DNA of 5,603 nt, from assembly GCA_031431235.1 (NCBI GenBank), contig JANPDA010000255.1, positions 1 to 5,603 of the forward strand. The letters run 5' to 3'. The position numbers and the translations under genes were made by a program. Within the stretch, counting starts at the first letter, position 1; each line of letters opens with the position of its first letter. Below the pieces are notes generated by a model. The model searched no databases. It was not told the origin of the DNA and saw nothing but the letters and a program-made list of their open reading frames with translations. Below are positions 1 to 5,037 of the stretch, piece after piece. The stretch comes from JANNSW01 sp031431235. GTDB taxonomy: Bacteria; Pseudomonadota; Alphaproteobacteria; Rhizobiales; Hyphomicrobiaceae.

Positions 1-1
1 G

Positions 2-370
2 CTGTCGCTGCTGGTGTCGGAGTTCCGCAAGTTCGCCGGCGGATCGGTGACGGTGCGGATCGGCGATCTGGTGCCCTTCGATCAGCTCGCGGCGGGCAGG
101 GACCGCAAGGCGTTGACCGAGGAGCTGCACGCCATGGTGCACGCGCTCGCCAAGCCCGACCCCGAGCGCAAGCGCTCTCGCCTCGGCCGGGTGAAACGCA
201 AGGCCCGTGGCGTCGGCCGCCTCGCCCGCTGGAAGGCGAGGGGTGTCGGCCGTGTGGCACGGCGCAAGGCCGCCTCGGTCGGCCGGCTCGCCCGCATGCG
301 CATGCTGCGGCGCCTCGGGCCCGCGGACGGCGACAGCCCGACCCGGCGTGACAACACGACGATGCTCTAG
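2..370 (+). CDS. Lysophospholipid acyltransferase-like protein, C-terminal part (5' end outside window)
   Basis: The frame is open from the first bases, so the true start lies upstream; 122 residues are visible, ending at TAG 368-370. The first part, including VRIGDLVPF (codons 53-79) and a following helix ending LHAMVHAL, resembles the C-terminal region of PlsC/hemolysin-type acyltransferases, where a 'V.IG.PIPF..L' strand follows the catalytic core. Such enzymes transfer fatty acyl groups to lyso-lipids at the inner membrane. The catalytic HX4D motif would be upstream and cannot be checked. From about residue 53 the protein becomes a very basic tail with three near-identical 11-residue units (codons 200-298), then a short polar end. 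The tail could bind acidic phospholipid, or RNA or DNA. The gene converges on the VWA operon, and its stop codon lies inside the left CTAG of a palindromic element. The family call is moderate because only the non-catalytic end is visible. A GTG at 14 is an internal codon, not the likely start. Confidence 0.55.
   Translation: MSLLVSEFRKFAGGSVTVRIGDLVPFDQLAAGRDRKALTEELHAMVHALAKPDPERKRSRLGRVKRKARGVGRLARWKARGVGRVARRKAASVGRLARMRMLRRLGPADGDSPTRRDNTTML
200..298 (+). repeat. Three tandem 33-bp units encoding a basic 11-residue repeat
   Basis: Units at 200-232, 233-265 and 266-298 encode KARGVGRLARW, KARGVGRVARR and KAASVGRLARM. A degenerate unit precedes them at 167-199 (it contains LGRVKR). The amino acids are better conserved than the codons (for example GGC/GGT and CTC/GTG/CTC differ), which points to an older duplication kept for its protein sequence. 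Eleven residues is close to three helical turns, so the V, L and A positions recur on one face of a helix surrounded by Arg/Lys. A cationic amphipathic membrane-binding helix is a reasonable inference. Confidence 0.75.
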
Positions 371-498
371 TGTTCCGACCCATTCATTCGGTACCCCAAA
401 TGAATGGCCAGCCCACTAGCCAACTCTTTGTTTGTACTCCGTCTTTCCATTCATTGATCCAGCTTCGCCGGAATCGAATGAATGGGAGGGAACACTAG
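367..498. repeat. Nested palindromic element A (132 bp) bounded by CTAGTG/CACTAG
   Basis: The outer arms 367-376 (CTAGTGTTCC) and 489-498 (GGAACACTAG) are perfect inverted repeats. With two mismatched bases next to them the match extends over 367-390 against 475-498 (22 of 24). Inside are two smaller hairpins using the same 9-mer: CCATTCATT 380-388 with AATGAATGG 399-407, and CCATTCATT 447-455 with AATGAATGG 477-485. A third CACTAG at 414-419 closes the left hairpin, making 367-419 a 53-bp CTAGTG...CACTAG unit by itself, so A may be a composite of two copies. It fills the gap between two convergent genes and includes the TAG stop of the left one. In RNA of either strand it could act as a bidirectional terminator or transcript-end stabiliser. 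No clear T-run follows it. Confidence 0.8.
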
Positions 499-538
499 GC
501 CTGCCGAGCCGGGCGGGTCGCGATCGCGTCGCTACCTG

Positions 539-2158
539 CTACCTCGGCACCACGATCTCGAGCTGCTTGGCCAGACCGGGCTCCAGCAGCAAGGGCTCGC
601 CATAGCGTTCGCCGCCCCGGCTCGCCTCGACCAGATAGCGGCCAGGCGCCAGCACGTGGGTCGGGAGCGCGCCCGCGCTCTCGTTGACGATCTCGCCTTC
701 GGGCGTATAGATGCGCCACGTGACATCGGCGAGCGCTTCGCCGCCCCGTTGCAGCACCAGGCGCAACGAGACCGGTGTACCGGTGTGCTCGACGACGACC
801 TCCGTCAGCTTGCCGGCTTCGACCGAGATGTCGGCTGCAACCGCGGCATTGACATCGCCGTAGGTGCTGACGAGGTGGTAGATGCCGGCGTTGAGGCGGA
901 TGACGATGCCGGCCTGGGCGCCACGCAGGATCAGAATGCGATCGCCGCGCCGGTCGCGCTCGTCGGCATAGACATCGAAGGTCACGGACTGCGCTGGAAT
1001 ATCGCTCCCGCCCACATGCTTTGCCGACAATCGCAGTCCGCCAGCGTTGAGCACGAACTGCTCGGCCAGTGGCACGCCATCGACGACCTTGATCCGGCGC
1101 GTGAGATTGGCCCGTCCGTAGGCGACGTTGACCAGGAACTCGCCGGCGGGCAGCGCGACCGTCGGCTGGGGCTGGCGATAGGTCGCGAGCAGCTTCGGGT
1201 CGGCGTCACTGGGGCCAATCCCATCGTAGATGCGCCAGACCAGGCCCGAGGTCAGCTGCGGACCGGGATCGGCGAGCAGCCCCGTCAGGGTGATCGATGA
1301 GGTCGAACGCCCGGCCGCGAACTCGGCCAGAGCCTCGCCCTCGGGCGAGGTCTCGCCGAAGGCAGCGGTTGCGGCAGCGGCAACGTCGCCACCGGCCTGC
1401 GGGGTGCCCGCGCCCTCTGCTTCGGTCGTCCAGCCCGCCGCGCCTTCGCCAGTCGCTGTTGCCGGATCGCCCTCGAGGACTGCCTTTTCCTCCAAGGGCG
1501 CCGCCAGCGAGGCGACGATGGCCGCACTCAACGCCGAGGCGAGCTCGACGGCGCTCGCGATCCCGGTAAACGTGCCGCCGGTCTTCTTGGCGACACACTT
1601 CAGCGGCTTGAACGCGGAATGCTCGGCGCTGCCGATCGCGATCACGTCGATCCGGATCGCCCGCGTTCCGGCCAGCAGCGTTGCGACGGCACAAGGATCG
1701 GCTTCGCAGGTGTCCGGGCTCGCCGTCACGAGCACGATGCGTGCCGGCCCTTGGCTGCCAGAAACGGCCCGCGAGGCAAAATCGATCGATTTTGCAATCG
1801 GCGCCGGCCCCTGAGGCTTCAGCTCCGCGATCATCCGCACGATCGTCTCGTCGACGGGCGCGCGGACCGCCTTGATGATCTCGATATCGTCGCAGGTTCG
1901 CTGCCGGCGATGGCCGAATGCGATGACGCCGATGCGATTGCGCCGGCCATACCGTTCGAGCGTGCGTGCAACCGCGTTGGAGGCTGCCACCATGCGCGTG
2001 TCGGCCTCGAGCGGCTGTTGCATGGCGACGGAGGCGTCGAGCACGATCACGACCTCGGTCCGGCGCGACGCGCCGAGCGCCGGCACAACGGCAGCCAGCG
2101 CCGCGAGCGCGAGCAGCAGAGCCCGTCCGCACCAGAGCCAATGGAATCGCGAGCGCAT
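539..2158 (-). CDS. Secreted VWA-domain protein with degenerate MIDAS and three C-terminal beta repeats
   Basis: The protein has 539 residues. ATG at 2158 is chosen because it starts a good signal peptide (basic RSRFHW, then a hydrophobic stretch to about residue 30, with no lipobox Cys) and has a purine-rich GAGG four to seven bases upstream. The open frame continues further 5' but would overlap the upstream gene with unlikely sequence. Residues 34-215 form a VWA domain of the family with GHR and C-x-DIE motifs (C89, D91, I92, E93) and further Cys at 151, 156 and 188. The metal site is damaged: DASVA (41-45) replaces DxSxS, A119 replaces the usual Thr, and A146 stands where DG is expected. 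Residues 221-286 are an Ala/Gly/Glu/Thr-rich linker. Three beta repeats follow (about 287-371, 372-458, 459-537), each with an L-x-x-G-x-[YF] signature (336, 422, 503). The gene lies 76 bp downstream of its paralogue, probably in one transcript. It is likely periplasmic or surface-located; ligand unknown. Confidence 0.88.
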   Translation of the reverse strand: MRSRFHWLWCGRALLLALAALAAVVPALGASRRTEVVIVLDASVAMQQPLEADTRMVAASNAVARTLERYGRRNRIGVIAFGHRRQRTCDDIEIIKAVRAPVDETIVRMIAELKPQGPAPIAKSIDFASRAVSGSQGPARIVLVTASPDTCEADPCAVATLLAGTRAIRIDVIAIGSAEHSAFKPLKCVAKKTGGTFTGIASAVELASALSAAIVASLAAPLEEKAVLEGDPATATGEGAAGWTTEAEGAGTPQAGGDVAAAATAAFGETSPEGEALAEFAAGRSTSSITLTGLLADPGPQLTSGLVWRIYDGIGPSDADPKLLATYRQPQPTVALPAGEFLVNVAYGRANLTRRIKVVDGVPLAEQFVLNAGGLRLSAKHVGGSDIPAQSVTFDVYADERDRRGDRILILRGAQAGIVIRLNAGIYHLVSTYGDVNAAVAADISVEAGKLTEVVVEHTGTPVSLRLVLQRGGEALADVTWRIYTPEGEIVNESAGALPTHVLAPGRYLVEASRGGERYGEPLLLEPGLAKQLEIVVPR

Positions 2159-2234
2159 CGCCCCTCTTTCACCCGTCGGCAATCCGGACCCGCCAGAACC
2201 GCGCGCGGTCGGTGACCGGGCACAAGATCGGCTA

Positions 2235-4178
2235 TCATTCTGTCGAAATGTCGATGCTCTTGCTCTCGCCCGGCGCGAGAGTGAATTCGCGCGATTCCTC
2301 CTTCGTACCGGTGGCGGCAATGAGCTTGTAGTCGCCAGCCAGCAGCGGCACGCGCGGGCTTTGCTCGATCGTGCTCCAGACCGGCTCGCCATCCGCGTCG
2401 AGGATCTCCCAGAACACCTGCCGCAGCGGCGTGCCCGACCCGTCGTGCGCGGAGAGTGCCAGCATCCCGGCCTTGTGCTCGACCACGAGCTTGGCGGTCT
2501 GTCCGTCGGCAAGCTCGATCTCGACACGCTCGAGGGCATTGCCGGTCCCGTAGCGCGCCATCACCAGATAGCGCCCGGCCGGCAGATGCACGGTTGGCGC
2601 CGGCCGGCTGGTCGAGAGCACCTCCTTGCTGGCTCCCTCGGCGGCGTCGAGCCGCTCGATGCGATAGCTCAGGCGCTCCTGCAGCGGCTCGGCGGCGCCC
2701 TGCAGCCGCGAGGTCAGCGAAAGCGTCGCGGTCGTGACAGTCAGCGTTTCGCGCGTCTCCTGATCGGCCCGCACGAGGACATCCTGGCGAGTCTCGGCAG
2801 CTCCGAGCCGCACATGCACGTGATAGAGCCCGGCCGGCAGCGTGAACACGGGACTGCGCGCGGCGGAGCGTGCGATCTCGCGGGTGCCGCCCTGGGCGGC
2901 GGGATCGTCCTCCGTGATCCTGAAAACGGCCTCCTCGATCGGGGCACCATCCCCGCTCGAGCGGGCATCGAGCGCAAGCCGTCCGACATGCAGCACCACA
3001 TCCTCACGGATCTCCCGGCCCGATTCGAGCACGATCGACCGCTCGACCGTCGCAAGCCCGTGCTCGACCCTGATGCGATAGGTTCCCGGCCGCAACACCA
3101 GGCGCGGGAACCCGTCGCGGGCGATCGCGACATTGTCGGTGGTCGCGCCCGTGGCGTCGGTCTTTGAAAGCGTGAAATAGACGTTCTGCAGCTCGCTCAC
3201 GCCGTCATTGGCGAGCGCGCGGACCGACAGGATGCCGGCATCGATCGCCAGCTCGGCGGCGGTCGTCCCTTGCTCCTTCACCTCGTAGGTCTCACGTGCG
3301 ACCGCGGGACCCGCGGTCGCCTCGACCTCGTAGCGTCCGGGCGGCAACTCGACGCGGGGAGCCGCCTCGTCGCTCGCATAGACCTCCTCGCCAGCCTTGC
3401 CGCTGGCATCGAGGGTGGCAATGCGCCAGCCCAGCCCTTCGCCGAGCGGGGGGCCGTTGGTGCCGAGGCGAGCGGAAAGCCGAATGGCAGAGGGACCGGC
3501 AACAGATTCCGGCGGCGTCGGGGGAACCGCGATCCGGTCGAGCAGCGTGGCGAGTGCCACAACGAGCTCATCACCCGAGCGGGCGTTCACCGCTGTGCCA
3601 CGAGCATTGCTGGCGATGCACTGCATCTGCCTGAAGTCGTTGCTGGATGGCGACAGGCCGACCACATGAATAGCAAGCTCGGGATGGGCGCTGGCCAGGG
3701 CAGCCGCTTGCTCGCACGGGTCCTGCTTGCAATTGTCGGCCCCATCGATCAGCAGCACGATCGCGCCGGAGGACTTGCCTTGCGGCCCGGCCAGCAAGTC
3801 GGCGGCCTCAGCGAGGGTTGCCGCGATCGGCGCCTTGCCGCGCGGTTTCACCTGATCGAGGCTCGCGGCGAAGGCAGCCGGGTCGAGCGACTGCGGCGGC
3901 AGCAAGCGCTCGATATCGCTGCAGCTCCCCTTCTTGCGGTGGCCGAAAGCAACGAGCCCGAGCTCGATGCGCCCCGCATAGTCCGGGAGGATCTTGGCGA
4001 GGCTCGATTTCATGGTTTTGATCCGGTCGGTGTCGCCCAGCTCCGTCCACATCGACCCGGAGCCGTCGACGACGATGATCGCCCGCGGCAACTCGGCCGC
4101 GCGGGCAAGACCTCCGGCTCCGGCCACCGCGATCAGCAACATGCACGCGAGCGCAGCGATCTGGCGAGGACGGATCAT
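2235..4178 (-). CDS. Secreted VWA-domain protein with five C-terminal beta repeats
   Basis: The protein has 647 residues. ATG at 4178 is supported by AGGGAG at 4188-4193 (nine-base spacing) and a signal peptide (MIRPRQ, hydrophobic core, probable cleavage after ARA at residue 27). Residues 31-215 are a VWA domain: strand AIIVV, then MIDAS DGSGS (D38, S40, S42) and DG at 145-146. The third MIDAS loop reads GKAPI, with A116 where Thr is usual. Cysteines 86, 150, 155 and 187 match those of the downstream paralogue and could form two disulfides in the periplasm. Five tandem beta repeats follow at about 229-312, 313-397, 398-481, 482-568 and 569-645, each with the signature L-[PRL]-[PA]-G-x-Y (starting at 278, 362, 447, 532 and 612; spacing 84, 85, 85, 80). 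They resemble small Ig-like or PEGA-type sandwiches, an inference from pattern only. VWA domains of this kind mediate metal-dependent protein binding; the partner is unknown. This is the first gene of the minus-strand pair. Confidence 0.9.
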   Translation of the reverse strand: MIRPRQIAALACMLLIAVAGAGGLARAAELPRAIIVVDGSGSMWTELGDTDRIKTMKSSLAKILPDYAGRIELGLVAFGHRKKGSCSDIERLLPPQSLDPAAFAASLDQVKPRGKAPIAATLAEAADLLAGPQGKSSGAIVLLIDGADNCKQDPCEQAAALASAHPELAIHVVGLSPSSNDFRQMQCIASNARGTAVNARSGDELVVALATLLDRIAVPPTPPESVAGPSAIRLSARLGTNGPPLGEGLGWRIATLDASGKAGEEVYASDEAAPRVELPPGRYEVEATAGPAVARETYEVKEQGTTAAELAIDAGILSVRALANDGVSELQNVYFTLSKTDATGATTDNVAIARDGFPRLVLRPGTYRIRVEHGLATVERSIVLESGREIREDVVLHVGRLALDARSSGDGAPIEEAVFRITEDDPAAQGGTREIARSAARSPVFTLPAGLYHVHVRLGAAETRQDVLVRADQETRETLTVTTATLSLTSRLQGAAEPLQERLSYRIERLDAAEGASKEVLSTSRPAPTVHLPAGRYLVMARYGTGNALERVEIELADGQTAKLVVEHKAGMLALSAHDGSGTPLRQVFWEILDADGEPVWSTIEQSPRVPLLAGDYKLIAATGTKEESREFTLAPGESKSIDISTE

Positions 4179-4187
4179 GACGTCACG

Positions 4188-4193
4188 CTCCCT
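4188..4193 (-). promoter_or_regulatory. Ribosome binding site of the five-repeat VWA gene
   Basis: On the minus strand this reads AGGGAG, nine bases before ATG 4178. It decides the start, since the reading frame stays open upstream to 4877 through the intergenic palindromes and the antisense strand of the nitroreductase gene. Confidence 0.6.
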
Positions 4194-4225
4194 GGGGTGG
4201 GTTTCCGGCGATTCCCGACGCCGAT

Positions 4226-4231
4226 CGTATA
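4226..4231 (-). promoter_or_regulatory. Possible -10 element for the VWA operon
   Basis: The minus strand reads TATACG, 47 bases upstream of ATG 4178, in an otherwise GC-rich leader. A 17-base spacer puts any -35 at 4249-4254 (TCCACT), which is a poor match and falls within the end of palindrome B. The call is weak. Confidence 0.22.
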
Positions 4232-4246
4232 GCCCGCCTTTGTGCG

Positions 4247-4325
4247 CTAGTGGAGCGAATTTGACATTTGAGTCCCGGTTGCCGCCAGGCTCATGCTCAA
4301 ATGTCAAATTTAAAAGCTCCACTAG
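4247..4325. repeat. Palindromic element B (79 bp), CTAGTG/CACTAG type
   Basis: Outer arms CTAGTGGAGC (4247-4256) and GCTCCACTAG (4316-4325) are perfectly complementary. Inner arms 4258-4272 and 4296-4310 are a perfect 15-bp inverted repeat containing GACATTTG/CAAATGTC. A 1-base versus 5-base asymmetric bulge separates the two arm segments, and the central loop is 23 bases with GCCGCCAG at 4281-4288. It lies in the divergent region between the VWA operon and the nitroreductase gene, 13 bp from the related element C. It may be a REP-like or MITE-like intergenic repeat, or a transcribed hairpin. Confidence 0.85.
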
Positions 4326-4338
4326 AATCCAAAGATTG

Positions 4339-4415
4339 CTAGTGGTCCTTGTAAATCCGACATTTGCTCGGGCGCGTGCCGCCAGCGGATGCAAATGTCG
4401 GATTTGGACCACTAG
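4339..4415. repeat. Palindromic element C (77 bp), CTAGTG/CACTAG type
   Basis: Outer arms CTAGTGGTCC (4339-4348) and GGACCACTAG (4406-4415) are perfectly complementary, and inner arms 4353-4367 and 4391-4405 are a perfect 15-bp inverted repeat sharing GACATTTG/CAAATGTC with element B. Four unpaired bases (4349-4352) occur on the left arm only. The loop is 23 bases and contains GCCGCCAG at 4378-4385. The architecture is the same as B, with paired substitutions in the stems. Its right end is 31 bp upstream of the nitroreductase ATG, so it could affect the 5' leader of that transcript. Confidence 0.85.
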
Positions 4416-4446
4416 CGAAAAGGCCATTGGTAACCGGGGATCACTC

Positions 4447-5037
4447 ATGAGCACGAGCAACCTCCATCCAGCTCTCGACCTCTTGTTGCGGCGCCGCTCG
4501 GTCGCGGCCCAGCAGCTCGGCGAGCCCGGCCCGGATGCCGCCCAGCTCGATCTGATCCTGACGGCGGCGGCCCGTGTGCCCGACCACAAGAAGCTCGTGC
4601 CCTGGCGCTTCATCGTGATCGAGGGCGAGGCACGCGTCCGGTTGGGCGGGCAGCTCGCGGAAATTTTCGCGCACGAGACTCCTGGCGAGGCAACGCCCGA
4701 GCGCCTGACCATCGAGCGCAGCCGCTTCCTGAGGGCGCCGCTGGTCGTGACGGTGGTCTCGCGGGTGGTGGAAAACCCGGGCGCGCCCGAATGGGAGCAG
4801 CTGCTCTCGGCGGGAGCCTGCTGCCAGAACCTCACCCTTGCAGCCAACGCCCTCGGCTTTGCGACCAATTGGATCACCGAGTGGTGCGGCTACAGCCGTG
4901 GCGTCGCCGCGGCGCTCGGGCTCGGCGCGGGCGAGCGGGTCGCCGGCTTCATCCACATCGGCACGCCCAAGCTCACGCCGCCCGACCGGGACCGGCCGAA
5001 TCTCGCTCAGATTGTCACCCGGTTTCGAGGCGTCTGA
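4447..5037 (+). CDS. YdjA-type FMN-dependent nitroreductase family protein
   Basis: The protein has 196 residues, close to the usual length of this compact group (E. coli YdjA has about 183). ATG 4447 is preceded by GGGGA with six-base spacing. Family marks are visible: the N-terminal LLLRRRS (residues 12-18), whose Arg-Ser pair contacts FMN phosphate; AARVPDHKKLVPWRFIVIEG (41-60), the characteristic flavin-site strand of the YdjA group; the RAPLVVTVV strand (96-104); the WEQ..SAG.CCQN helix (116-128) at the dimer interface; and GFIHIGTP (167-174) near the C terminus. Such enzymes are cytoplasmic dimers that use NAD(P)H to reduce nitro compounds, quinones or other acceptors; the natural substrate here is unknown. 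The stop codon overlaps the next gene's start (TGATG), indicating translational coupling with the flavin reductase-like protein. The gene is transcribed divergently from the VWA operon. Confidence 0.9.
   Translation: MSTSNLHPALDLLLRRRSVAAQQLGEPGPDAAQLDLILTAAARVPDHKKLVPWRFIVIEGEARVRLGGQLAEIFAHETPGEATPERLTIERSRFLRAPLVVTVVSRVVENPGAPEWEQLLSAGACCQNLTLAANALGFATNWITEWCGYSRGVAAALGLGAGERVAGFIHIGTPKLTPPDRDRPNLAQIVTRFRGV

Noticed and set aside
519..528. 10-bp palindrome CGCGATCGCG as a possible operator
   Set aside because: It is short, made of common GC-rich codon-like sequence, and sits downstream of two gene ends where an operator is unlikely.
482..1300. Long open plus-strand frame opposite the downstream VWA gene
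   Set aside because: It is the antisense of a well-supported gene with signal peptide, VWA domain and repeats. GC-rich DNA commonly leaves such frames open, and the translation shows no family motif.
2206..2218. Small hairpin (CGGTC, loop GGT, GACCG) between the two VWA genes
   Set aside because: The 5-bp stem has no T-run on either strand, too weak to call a terminator. The gap holds nothing else I can support.
2159..2539. N-terminal extension of the three-repeat VWA protein to 2539
   Set aside because: It overlaps the end of the upstream gene in another frame, has unlikely Ser/Arg-rich composition, and would hide the signal peptide starting at 2158.
1872..4232. Long plus-strand frames (1872-3167 and 3270-4232) opposite the VWA genes
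   Set aside because: They are rich in Arg, Ala, His and Asp with no recognisable domain, and mirror the codon pattern of the true minus-strand genes.
4260..4309. Perfect TTGACA boxes inside palindrome B, one per strand, as -35 promoter elements
   Set aside because: Neither has a plausible -10 about 17 bases on (CGCCAG on plus, CGGCAA on minus), and both point into the loop. They follow from the palindrome core.
4247..4415. CRISPR-like array from two similar palindromes
   Set aside because: There are only two diverged copies, each a long hairpin with a conserved loop, separated by 13 bp. There are no unique spacers of regular length.
4179..4877. N-terminal extension of the five-repeat VWA protein to a start near 4877
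   Set aside because: It would run through two palindromes and the antisense of the nitroreductase, and would bury the signal peptide. ATG 4178 has a good ribosome binding site.
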